Shown piece after piece: positions 1 to 6,771 of a stretch of 15,364 nucleotides of DNA (its first letter is position 1; every line of letters starts with the position of its first letter). The DNA lies in the NCBI GenBank assembly GCA_965365445.1, contig CBDUBS010000081.1, positions 1 to 15,364 on the forward strand, read 5' to 3'. Under the pieces are notes generated by a model. That model was given only the letters and a program-made list of their open reading frames with translations. It was not told the DNA's origin and did not search any database. The DNA is from CBDUBS01 sp965365445 (GTDB taxonomy: Bacteria > Bacteroidota > Rhodothermia > Rhodothermales > DASSAV01). Both the position numbers and the translations under genes were made by a program.

Positions 1-321
1 CTGAGGCGGCTCGGCCGCCCCGAGGAGGCCCGCCGCGTCTTCATGGGCCTGCTGGATTATGGCCGCCGCCGCCGGAACGATGAGGCAACCCTTGATTACT
101 TCGCCGTCTCTCTGCCCGACTTCCTCGTCTTCGAGCCGGATCTATCCCTGAAAAACCGCCTGCATTGCCTGTATATGATGGGCCTTGGGTACATCGGGCT
201 TGCCGACTTCGGCGCCGCTGCCGACTCCCTGGAGGCCGTGCTTGCGCACGACCCGGCGCATCCCGGCGCGGCGTTTCATACGTTTGTGCTCAGCGATGCG
301 CGCGGGCTGGTGGAAGCATGA
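1..321 (+). CDS. C-terminal fragment of a DUF5107/TPR-like protein (5' end outside window)
   Basis: Frame 1 is open from the window edge to TGA at 319-321, giving about 106 residues; the start lies upstream of the window. The peptide is helical and TPR-like: an LGRPEEARRVF helix, then SLPDFLVFEPDL, then CLYMMGLGYIGLADFGAAADSL, and a closing repeat ending AHDPAHPGA. The combination of 'DYFAVSLPDFLVF', 'HCLYMMGLGYIGL' and a terminal TPR resembles the C-terminal end of DUF5107 proteins, which in Bacteroidota often sit in polysaccharide-utilisation regions. That family call comes from memory of the motif and no search was run. The gene converges with the response regulator (-), 108 bp away. A pectinase gene lies 2.4 kb downstream, which fits a carbohydrate-use neighbourhood. 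An unrelated TPR protein is the alternative. Confidence 0.65.
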   Translation: MRRLGRPEEARRVFMGLLDYGRRRRNDEATLDYFAVSLPDFLVFEPDLSLKNRLHCLYMMGLGYIGLADFGAAADSLEAVLAHDPAHPGAAFHTFVLSDARGLVEA

Positions 322-355
322 GCGCTCCCGGTGAGGCATCCAGTCGTTTCGTACC

Positions 356-370
356 GGGCGGCTGCCGCCC
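356..370. other. GC-rich perfect hairpin between convergent genes
   Basis: A 6-bp perfect inverted repeat, GGGCGG-CTG-CCGCCC, lies between the convergent stops at 321 (+) and 430 (-). It sits where a transcription terminator would be expected. There is no T-tract on either side, so an intrinsic terminator is not supported; it may simply help stop or protect transcript ends. Confidence 0.25.
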
Positions 371-429
371 CGTCGGCAACGCCTCTACCGTCCCGGACCC
401 GCCCTGCGGAAATGGAGCCGAGAAAGCGG

Positions 430-1251
430 TCAAAAGTGCTTCGGGTTCTTCAGCACGTCCACCCCGAGGTGCTGTTCCAGCTCCTCGTACCGGTTGCGGC
501 TTACGCTGAAGCGTTTGCCGCTTTTGAGCCGCAGCCCGTAGTCGCCGCCGCCCCGGTTGAGCAGAGCGTCCACCTGGTCCAGCCGCACGATGGTGGACCG
601 GTGGATGCGGAAGAACCGGGAGGGGTCCAGCCGCTCCTCCAGTGTTTGCATGCGCTCGCGGATCAGGAAGGTTTCCTCTCCGGCGTGAAGCTCCGCATAC
701 GGCCCGCTCGCCGAAATGAAGTCGATCCGGTCCACCGGGACGATACGGACCTGCCCGCGCGTCTCCACGGCGATGCGCTCGAGGTAGGAGGCCGGAACCG
801 GCCGGGTTTCCGCCGCCGGCTCCTGGGCCTGGATGAGCGATACCAGGTGGTTGGTCAACTCGCCGACCTGCCGGAGGCGCACCATTTTCCGGGCGCGTAA
901 AAACGCCTGTTCGAATCGCTCGTCGTCGAAGGGTTTGAGCAGGTAATCCAGCGCCGCCAGCTCGAACGCCCTGAGCGCATACTGGTCGTACGCGGTTACG
1001 AACAGGGTTACGGGCATGTCTTCCGGCCCTACCTCGCGGACTACTTCCACCCCCGTCAGCCCCGGCATCTGCACGTCCAGGAACACCAGGTCGGGTTTCA
1101 GGCGGCGTATGGCTTCCACGGCATCGGGACCGCTATCCACCATCCCGACGACATCGACGCCCTCCTGCTCGCGCAGCAGGTCCTCCAGGCGCTGCCGGGC
1201 CAGCGGTTCGTCGTCAGCAATCAATACGCGCAAAGGGGATCCCGTAGCCAT
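430..1251 (-). CDS. LytTR-family response regulator
   Basis: This is a 273-aa two-domain transcription regulator. Residues about 7-122 are a CheY-like receiver with the acidic pair D13/D14, phospho-acceptor D59 (LVFLDVQMP), T86 (FVTAYD) and K106 (LLKPF). Residues about 157-262 are a LytTR DNA-binding domain with the typical FFRIHRSTIV strand and a closing SGKRFSVSRNRYEELE segment. Length and order match the LytR/AlgR family. The ATG at 1251 has an AGGAG sequence 6 nt upstream. The gene follows its sensor kinase by 24 bp on the same strand, so the two form an operon in which the kinase phosphorylates this protein. Targets cannot be read from the sequence. The divergent pectinase gene upstream of the kinase is a possible but unproven one. 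Confidence 0.95.
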   Translation of the reverse strand: MATGSPLRVLIADDEPLARQRLEDLLREQEGVDVVGMVDSGPDAVEAIRRLKPDLVFLDVQMPGLTGVEVVREVGPEDMPVTLFVTAYDQYALRAFELAALDYLLKPFDDERFEQAFLRARKMVRLRQVGELTNHLVSLIQAQEPAAETRPVPASYLERIAVETRGQVRIVPVDRIDFISASGPYAELHAGEETFLIRERMQTLEERLDPSRFFRIHRSTIVRLDQVDALLNRGGGDYGLRLKSGKRFSVSRNRYEELEQHLGVDVLKNPKHF

Positions 1252-1275
1252 GCCGCACTCCTGTTGTCGTGGCTT

Positions 1276-2424
1276 TTACGTGAGCGCCGCTACGCCCGTG
1301 GTGCGCAGGTCGGCGGCCGTATGGTAGGGCAGCGAAATCGTCACCCGGTATCCTGCACCGGCCTCGATCCGAAGCTCCTGAGAGGCGCCGTACAGGCCCT
1401 CCAGCCGCTCCCGCGTGTTGCGCAGGCCGAACCCTCCTTCTGCTCCGTCTCCACCGATCGGCGCTTCGCCTCCCGGACCGTTATCGCGCACGCTCACCAG
1501 CAGGTGCTGTCCCTCTCGCCGGGCTCGGATCTCGATGAGGCCCTGCCCGGTGACTTTGCTTACCCCGTGCTTGATGGCGTTTTCGACGAGGGGCTGAAGA
1601 ATCAGGCTGGGCAGCATGGCGTCTTCTACATCCGGATCGATCTGTTCCACTACTTCCAGCCGGCCCTGAAACCGGATCTGCTGGATCTCCAGATAATCCC
1701 GAAGGAATTCCATCTCCTGCCGAAGGGTTACTTCCTGCGCGCTGGACCCCTCCAGCGTATACCGCAGCAAGGCGCTCAACCGGGCAATCATACGCCGCAC
1801 GCCCTTCGGGTCGCGCTCCACCAGCGACGACACGGCGTGGAGCGTGTTGAACAGGAAATGCGGATTCAACTGGATTCGCAGCGTCTCCAGCCGGGCCTCC
1901 ACCAGTTGCGCCCGCAGCCGGTTCGATTCCTCCACGCGGTCCCGGTACCGCAAAAAGTATTCTCTGGCAAATCCGGCCGCCAGCACGGCAAAATAGACAA
2001 TCAGCTCGCGCAGGAAGAACATTCGCAGGATGTCTCTCCACGGATCGAAGGAAAATGGCCGCCGGCCCGTCTGCGGAAACACGAAGACCCTCAGGAAATC
2101 CTCGTAGATCTCGATTCCTATGGAGAACACCAGCGCCAGTCCCAGGTGGACGGCGACCAGCCGAAGCCAGTGGGCCCGGTCCGGGCTGTACCGGCTGCTT
2201 ATCCGGAAGATGAGGGGCGTCAGGAGCGCCCAAAGATAGTAACTGGCGCATGCCCGCAGCACCCCGAGGAGCACCACGTCTGCCGTTGGCGCTCCCCCCC
2301 GGGGGTCCAGCAGCCGGCTGCTTGCCATCAGCAGGGCCATGAACGTCCAGAACGCGAAAATCAGGCCCCATTCCATGCGGCTCGTTCCGCGGGATGGTTC
2401 TCGCTCAGCTACCGTTCGTTCCAT
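1276..2424 (-). CDS. LytS-type sensor histidine kinase (His_kinase/HATPase_c)
   Basis: This 382-aa membrane kinase has about four hydrophobic segments in the first 155 residues (roughly 19-39, 48-75, 88-107 and 138-153). A short coiled-coil linker follows, then the His_kinase domain (PF06580 type) with LNPHFLFNTL, where H189 is the conserved phospho-accepting histidine. The ATPase domain shows LVENAIKHG (N282, N box), RDNGPGG (G1 box, 313-319) and GFGLRNTRERL (331-341). No extracytoplasmic sensor domain is visible; the signal is presumably sensed by the membrane part. It is the first gene of the kinase-regulator operon and is divergent from the pectinase gene across a 249-bp spacer. The family commonly pairs with LytTR regulators, as it does here. 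Confidence 0.93.
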   Translation of the reverse strand: MERTVAEREPSRGTSRMEWGLIFAFWTFMALLMASSRLLDPRGGAPTADVVLLGVLRACASYYLWALLTPLIFRISSRYSPDRAHWLRLVAVHLGLALVFSIGIEIYEDFLRVFVFPQTGRRPFSFDPWRDILRMFFLRELIVYFAVLAAGFAREYFLRYRDRVEESNRLRAQLVEARLETLRIQLNPHFLFNTLHAVSSLVERDPKGVRRMIARLSALLRYTLEGSSAQEVTLRQEMEFLRDYLEIQQIRFQGRLEVVEQIDPDVEDAMLPSLILQPLVENAIKHGVSKVTGQGLIEIRARREGQHLLVSVRDNGPGGEAPIGGDGAEGGFGLRNTRERLEGLYGASQELRIEAGAGYRVTISLPYHTAADLRTTGVAALT

Positions 2425-2673
2425 GCGAAGGGGATTCCATCCCCTGAAAGACGTTATACCATTTCAGTCTGCTGTTTACGCCGGAAGAAGCGCTCGGGCA
2501 AGCCCGACGATACAAACCGCACCCCCGCCCGCACCAAACGCACGCTGCTGCAACCAACGGGCTTTTTTAACCGCAATTGTAACGATTGGCGCGTGCGGCC
2601 TCTCGAAGCGTCCGGTATGCGGCAGCGGCAGGCATGGTTTAACGGAATATCGGCCGTTTTACTCTACTCTCCG
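2425..2673. promoter_or_regulatory. divergent intergenic region, kinase operon / pectinase
   Basis: This 249-bp spacer lies between the divergent starts at 2424 (-) and 2674 (+) and must hold promoters for both transcripts. I see no convincing -35/-10 pair, no Bacteroidota-type TAnnTTTG box and no clear inverted repeat. There is a T-run near 2563. The spacer is open in the + frame of the pectinase, but translation there is unlike a signal peptide, so it is treated as non-coding. Confidence 0.4.
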
Positions 2674-4839
2674 ATGCGCAAACCTGTTCTGTTCGTTTTT
2701 TCTCTGTTACTCCTGGCCGGATGCCGGTCATTCTCCGTTCCTTCTTCCGGGACGGCGCCTGTGGGCCTGCCGGAATGGATCGAGCGCACCGGCGCTCGCC
2801 GGGAACCCGGGGCCTCCCGCCTGTTCTCCGTCTCGGATTACGGGGCGGTAGCCGATACATCCGTGGTATCTACGGCGGCCATACAGCAGGCAATCGACGC
2901 GGCGGCAGCCGCCGGGGGAGGGGTAGTTTCCTTCGGACCGGGCGGCTACGTCACCGGAGCGCTGTTCCTCAAAACGGGCGTCCACCTGCGCATCGATCCG
3001 GGGGTCACGTTGTACGGTAGCCGGAACGATGCAGATTACCCCATCCGCCCGACGCGTGTGGCCGGCATCGAAATGCCCTGGCCCGCCGCGCTCATCAACG
3101 TCGAAGACGCCGAGAACGTCAAGATATCCGGTGGGGGGACCATCGACGGCCGAGGGGAGAAGTGGTGGGACAAGTACTGGGACATGCGCCGTAACGACTA
3201 CGAACCGCGCGGCCTTCGCTGGGCGGTCGATTACGATGCCGAGCGCGTCCGCCTCGTCGTTGTGTCGAACGCCTCCGACGTGACCCTCGAAAACCTTCAT
3301 CTGAAACGGTCCGGCTTCTGGACCGTCCAGATTCTCTATTCCGACCACGTCACCACCGACGGCCTCACCATCAGCGATAACCAGGGCCCCTCCACCGACG
3401 GCATCGACATCGACTCCTCCACCTGGGTGCTCGTCCAGAACAACGACATCGACAACAACGACGACACCATCTGTCTCAAGGCCGGCCGCGACGCCGACGG
3501 TCTGCGCGTGAACCGGCCTACCGAATACGTCCTCATCCGGAACAACCTGACCCGTCGGGGAGGGGGTATCATCTCGTTCGGAAGCGAAACTTCCGGGGGC
3601 ATCCGGCACGTCGTCGCGTACGACAACCGGGGCGTCGGTACGAAGGAAGGCATCCGCTTCAAGTCGGCCAAAACACGCGGCGGCGTGGTTGAGGACGTCA
3701 TCATCCGAAACACCCGGATGGAAAACGTGCCCCTGCCCATTACGTTCACCCTGAACTGGAACCCGAGTTACTCCTACGCCACGCTTCCGGAGAACCAGAC
3801 CGACCTGCCGCCGCACTGGATCGTGCTCAACACGCCGGTTACCCCGCCGGGGCGGGGTCTGGCCGAGTTCCGCGACATCCTCATCGACGGCGTCACGGCC
3901 GTCGGCGCGGAGCGCATCCTCACGGTGAGCGGCCTTCCCGAAAAAGCCATCCACGACGTCACCCTGCGCGACATCCGGGCCGAGGGCCGGGAGGCCGGGT
4001 TCATCGAGCACGCCCGAGACTGGACGATTGAAAACGTCGTCCTCACGACCCCCTCGGGCGAGCCTGTCCTGATCACCGACAGCGAAAACGTGGACGCCCC
4101 CCTCGTGAAACGAGCGCCCGCGAAGCCTGCCGTGTTTCTCATCGGCGATTCCACCGTAAAAAACGGCAGCGGCAGGGGAGAGGGCGGCCTCTGGGGTTGG
4201 GGCGACTTCCTCGCCCCGCACTTCGATACCACCCGCATTGCCGTACGCAACCGGGCCCTCGGCGGACGGAGCAGCCGCACCTACCTGACCGAAGGGCTGT
4301 GGGACAAGGTACTGGCCGAGTTGAAGCCCGGCGACTTCGTGCTCATGCAGTTCGGCCACAACGACGGCGGCCCGCTCAATACCGGCCGGGCCCGCGCCTC
4401 CCTAAAAGGCAACGGCGACTCCACCCGGACCGTCGTGATGGAAGCCACCGGGAAGGAGGAGACCGTCCGCACCTACGGCTGGTACCTTCGCAAGTACATC
4501 GCCGATGCGAAAGCGAAGGGGGCCGTTCCCATCGTGCTCTCGCTGGTCCCGCGCAACATCTGGGAAAACGGCCGGGTCGTCCGGGCCGCCGGCGACTACG
4601 GCCGGTGGGCCGCCGAAGCCGCCGGGCAGGGGGGCGCGTGTTTCATCGACTTCAACGAGATCGTCGCCCGCCGCTACGAATCCATCGGGCAGGAACGGGT
4701 TAAAACGGACCTGTTCCTGGAGGACCACACCCATACCAACGAAGCGGGGGCGCGCATTAACGCCGCCGCGCTCGTGGAGGGGCTCCGGGGGCAGGAGGGT
4801 TGCGGCGGCCTCGCCGGCTACCTTGCCGCCGTCCCCTGA
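2674..4839 (+). CDS. pectin-degrading lipoprotein: GH28 polygalacturonase fused to SGNH (CE12-like) esterase
   Basis: This is a 721-aa lipoprotein. MRKPVLFVFSLLLLAGC is a lipoprotein signal peptide with lipobox LAGC (Cys17), which sets the start although the frame is open further upstream; no Shine-Dalgarno is visible. Residues about 50-470 are a GH28 right-handed beta-helix, with FSVSDYGAVAD, IQQAIDAAAAAGGG and VTLYGS at the N-terminus, STDGIDID at 240-247, NNDDTICLKAG at 261-271, GGGIISFGSETSGG at 296-309 and RFKS at 328-331. Residues about 486-705 are an SGNH hydrolase of the rhamnogalacturonan/pectin acetylesterase type: GDS 491-493 (nucleophile S493), G530, GHND 561-564, and DHTH 684-687 (D684, H687). 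The likely role is to de-esterify and hydrolyse pectic polysaccharide at the cell surface or in the periplasm. Two GH28 positions differ from the usual NTD and GHG motifs. Confidence 0.93.
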   Translation: MRKPVLFVFSLLLLAGCRSFSVPSSGTAPVGLPEWIERTGARREPGASRLFSVSDYGAVADTSVVSTAAIQQAIDAAAAAGGGVVSFGPGGYVTGALFLKTGVHLRIDPGVTLYGSRNDADYPIRPTRVAGIEMPWPAALINVEDAENVKISGGGTIDGRGEKWWDKYWDMRRNDYEPRGLRWAVDYDAERVRLVVVSNASDVTLENLHLKRSGFWTVQILYSDHVTTDGLTISDNQGPSTDGIDIDSSTWVLVQNNDIDNNDDTICLKAGRDADGLRVNRPTEYVLIRNNLTRRGGGIISFGSETSGGIRHVVAYDNRGVGTKEGIRFKSAKTRGGVVEDVIIRNTRMENVPLPITFTLNWNPSYSYATLPENQTDLPPHWIVLNTPVTPPGRGLAEFRDILIDGVTAVGAERILTVSGLPEKAIHDVTLRDIRAEGREAGFIEHARDWTIENVVLTTPSGEPVLITDSENVDAPLVKRAPAKPAVFLIGDSTVKNGSGRGEGGLWGWGDFLAPHFDTTRIAVRNRALGGRSSRTYLTEGLWDKVLAELKPGDFVLMQFGHNDGGPLNTGRARASLKGNGDSTRTVVMEATGKEETVRTYGWYLRKYIADAKAKGAVPIVLSLVPRNIWENGRVVRAAGDYGRWAAEAAGQGGACFIDFNEIVARRYESIGQERVKTDLFLEDHTHTNEAGARINAAALVEGLRGQEGCGGLAGYLAAVP

Positions 4840-4843
4840 CGGG

Positions 4844-6247
4844 TTACAACTCTACCGCCTCGATGCGGCGCAGCAGGGCATCCCGGTCGCCTTCCAGGAA
4901 CGGAAGCACCTCGAAAATGCGCTCGGAAAACCCGGCGATGCACGCAATCCGGTCCGCCGGGAATTGCGTCGTCCCGTATCCCTGCAAATCGAACGACAGA
5001 ATGTAAGGTCTCGCGCCGGTGCGCCGCTCGTAGGCCGCCAGCGCCCCGGTAGGTGGGTTATAACCGATCCACCCCTGCATATCCGACAGGAATACGATGC
5101 GGTCGTAGGCCCGGTCGGCCGTTTCCATCACGGCGTGGAAATTGGTCCCCCGGCCGGGGCAGCGATTCCTCAAATATTCCGCCACCGACAGCACGCTGCT
5201 CGACCGGTCTACCGGGACGTAAGCCGCTTCGTCCGAAAAGATCATCACGTCGGCTTCTGCGCCTCTCGCAAACGCCGCCGCGAACAACGCCCCGATCTGG
5301 ATCGGGCGTCCCATCATCGAGCCGGAGCCGTCGAGCGCCACCAGCGTTTTTCCCGGCAGCGCCGGCAGGTTGCCGACGGCGATGTCGGCGGCCCGGTGCA
5401 GGGCGCCGAGGACTTCGGACGCCTCGGGGCGACTCATGCCTTGAACGGCTTCCAGGGCGGTAGTGAACCGGAAGGGCAGCACGCGGGACCCCCGGATGCG
5501 CTGCTCGTCCACCAGCAGCGCACACGCTTCGGGGACTACTTCGGGAGCCTGTTCCACGATGTTGCGCAGGTTTCGGAGCAGGGCGAAATACCCGATCCGA
5601 CCGGAACGGACCATTTCAGTCCACGCATTCCGTCTGGCTTCGTCGGCATCCTCCTGCCGCCCGGCTTCGGATAGCCTCACTTCCCAGGTTTCGGCCGGAG
5701 CCAGCGTCCCCCGGATCAACTCGCCCAGGGCTTCGGTATGCGGCGGGTGCACCAGGTTCACCAGATCCACCAGCGACAATTCCTTTCCTTCGGCCCGGTA
5801 TTTCGCCAGCCGATAGCCGTCGAAGCGAGCCAGCGCCGCGCCGAGGCCTTTTTTGAGCGCGTTCGGAACGGGCTTGCCGTAGCGCTGCAAATAGACCGTC
5901 ATGATTTCGAGCGCGTCGTCGGGGCGCACCACGATCCGGTCGAAGAACCCCTTCGTCCACTGCTCCCCTTTTACGCGAGCCGCCAGGATGGCCGCCGCTA
6001 CGTGCGACACCGAACGCATCCCGAACTCTCGCCGGGCGAACAGGGCCGTTCGCGCCGCGAATGCCGGGTCGGGAGCTTCCTCGACGAGCGTGAACAAGCG
6101 TTCGAGCGCTTGCTGCCGGTAGTACTGTTCCTCCAAGAAGGAGGTCAGCATCAGCGCGGTCAGTTCGTGTCGGTTATCCTGCGCGTAGGCTTGTCCCCCG
6201 GCCAGATTGAGCACCGTCGTCGGCGCGGCTTTACGGTTGAAACGCAT
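4844..6247 (-). CDS. rsr: Rsr, bacterial Ro60 orthologue (TROVE domain plus vWA)
   Basis: This 467-aa protein is a Ro-family RNA-binding ring. Residues 1 to about 275 are the TROVE (HEAT-like) domain. It starts MRFNRK with NLAGGQAY at 14-21, typical of Ro N-termini, and contains LLRNLRNI at 223-230. Residues about 300-460 are a von Willebrand A domain with an intact MIDAS: DGSGS 306-310, T368 (GRGTNF) and D389 (FLSDMQ). Ro proteins bind misfolded RNAs and Y RNAs, and in bacteria Y RNA can tether Rsr to PNPase. The frame is open 57 codons further upstream, but that part translates the tRNA-like leader, so the ATG at 6247 is chosen. The nearest GGAGG is about 20 nt upstream, and a GC hairpin overlaps it. 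The gene converges with the pectinase, 4 bases between stops. Confidence 0.95.
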   Translation of the reverse strand: MRFNRKAAPTTVLNLAGGQAYAQDNRHELTALMLTSFLEEQYYRQQALERLFTLVEEAPDPAFAARTALFARREFGMRSVSHVAAAILAARVKGEQWTKGFFDRIVVRPDDALEIMTVYLQRYGKPVPNALKKGLGAALARFDGYRLAKYRAEGKELSLVDLVNLVHPPHTEALGELIRGTLAPAETWEVRLSEAGRQEDADEARRNAWTEMVRSGRIGYFALLRNLRNIVEQAPEVVPEACALLVDEQRIRGSRVLPFRFTTALEAVQGMSRPEASEVLGALHRAADIAVGNLPALPGKTLVALDGSGSMMGRPIQIGALFAAAFARGAEADVMIFSDEAAYVPVDRSSSVLSVAEYLRNRCPGRGTNFHAVMETADRAYDRIVFLSDMQGWIGYNPPTGALAAYERRTGARPYILSFDLQGYGTTQFPADRIACIAGFSERIFEVLPFLEGDRDALLRRIEAVEL

Positions 6248-6270
6248 GGCGGTAGTTGGTAAAGCCACCT

Positions 6271-6302
6271 CCCCGGGCCCTTCATTCGGAAGAAGCCCGG
6301 GG
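6271..6302 (-). promoter_or_regulatory. stable GC hairpin just upstream of the rsr start
   Basis: On the minus strand CCCCGGGC (6295-6302) can pair with GCCCGGGG (6271-6278), an 8-bp all-GC stem with inner TTC/GAA pairing, ending 23 nt before the rsr ATG. The 3' arm runs straight into AGG, so the only purine-rich Shine-Dalgarno-like sequence is partly inside the stem. There is no T-tract, so it is not an intrinsic terminator. It could mask translation initiation, mark a processing point between the Y-like RNA and the mRNA, or compete with the outer stem of the neighbouring RNA. Confidence 0.5.
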
Positions 6303-6432
6303 CGTGGCGACTCACAGACCGGGGAGTACATCGGCGGGCGGAATTCAGCCTTTCGGCCGGCGGGATTTGAACCCACAGCCGGTTGCCCGGCATCAACCAT
6401 CCACGAAGGAACGCCCATCCTCGCTGCCCCGG
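6297..6432 (-). ncRNA. candidate Y RNA (YrlA-like) 1, rsr-proximal, with tRNA-like T-arm
   Basis: Read on the minus strand, this 136-nt segment has an outer stem CCGGGGC (6426-6432)/GCCCCGG (6297-6303) and an inner stem GGGCG (6412-6416)/CGCCC (6336-6340). The inner stem closes a 71-nt domain. That domain holds three contiguous hairpins: GCCGG-GCAA-CCGGC (6378-6391); a perfect tRNA T-arm GTGGG-TTCAAAT-CCCGC (6360-6376) whose loop fits TTCRANY; and CGGCC-GAAA-GGCTG (6346-6359). No 5' acceptor strand or anticodon arm that would make a real tRNA is present. Known bacterial Y RNAs (YrlA type) carry a tRNA-mimicking module and are often encoded next to rsr, as here. Boundaries come from hand pairing only. 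A decayed tRNA or a plain structured 5' UTR is the alternative. Confidence 0.5.
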
Positions 6433-6466
6433 AATATCAAATGGAGGAGTAAACCGGCGTCGGGAA

Positions 6467-6496
6467 GCCCGTGAGGGCATCCGGCTAACAAGCCGG
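6467..6496 (-). other. two small hairpins between the tRNA-like modules
   Basis: Minus-strand CCGGCT-TGTT-AGCCGG (6481-6496, perfect 6 bp) is followed by GCCC-TCAC-GGGC (6467-6478). Neither has a T-tract. They may belong to the 3' part of the distal RNA, the 5' part of the proximal RNA, or a spacer that is cut out. Confidence 0.35.
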
Positions 6497-6546
6497 GCTT
6501 CTTAACAGGAAGTAACCCGTCGCCTCACTGCCTCCGCAAAGAACGA

Positions 6547-6673
6547 GGAGGGAGGAAATCGAAAACGGGTCCCGATCCGTTCGGGTTCAGGACCATGTCA
6601 TGGAGGTCCTGGCCGGGGTCGAACCGGCTTCGACTTCTTTCGAAGCATCCCGTCCTCTCGCTGCCCTCCCACC
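6547..6673 (-). ncRNA. candidate Y RNA (YrlA-like) 2, rsr-distal, with tRNA-like T-arm
   Basis: On the minus strand GGTGGGAGG (6665-6673) pairs with CCTCCCTCC (6547-6555), 8 of 9 positions, and encloses 109 nt. Inside is a perfect T-arm, GCCGG-TTCGACC-CCGGC (6612-6628), with a canonical TTCRANY loop. It is preceded by GCTTCG/CGAAGC (about 6627-6646, sharing two bases with the T-arm) and followed by AGGACC/GGTCCT. A further pairing ACGGG/CCCGT is possible beneath the outer stem. A hairpin GCCGG-TTGAT-CCGGC (6674-6688) abuts the outer stem. No matching acceptor strand for a genuine tRNA was found. With the first module it suggests a tandem pair of Ro-associated RNAs ahead of rsr. Ends and transcription are unproven. 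Confidence 0.45.
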
Positions 6674-6771
6674 GCCGGATCAACCGGCTGCATCAACGAA
6701 GGCAATGTAGGAAGGTATTTTCGGGGCGCGGACCATTTTTGTCCGATTGGCGCGATTCGACCGCCGGCAGC

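Larger units (their letters stand above)
6248..6771. other. 524-bp gene-free leader between the sterol-desaturase-like gene and rsr
   Basis: No reading frame here resembles a protein. The region is dense in GC hairpins on the minus strand and holds both tRNA-like modules, the spacer hairpins and the rsr-proximal hairpin. A further stem CGGAC/GTCCG (6729-6745) follows the stop of the upstream gene by about 27 bp and could mark the end of that transcript, although it lacks a T-tract. No clear promoter was recognised. Confidence 0.7.

Noticed and set aside
1264..2673. Long plus-strand open frame upstream of the pectinase start
   Set aside because: It is antisense to the well-supported kinase gene, and a lipoprotein signal peptide fixes the start at 2674.
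2728..4359. 543-codon minus-strand frame opposite the pectinase
   Set aside because: Shadow frame in GC-rich DNA; repetitive Val/Asp/Gly composition, while the plus strand has clear GH28 and SGNH motifs.
6360..6376. Canonical T-arm suggesting a true tRNA gene on the minus strand
   Set aside because: No 5' acceptor strand complementary to the bases after the T-arm and no anticodon arm of normal size lie upstream; the same holds for 6612-6628. A tRNA-mimicking Y RNA fits better next to rsr.
6248..6418. N-terminal extension of the Ro protein by 57 residues
   Set aside because: The extension translates the tRNA-like module and is not protein-like; Ro proteins normally start near MRFNRK.
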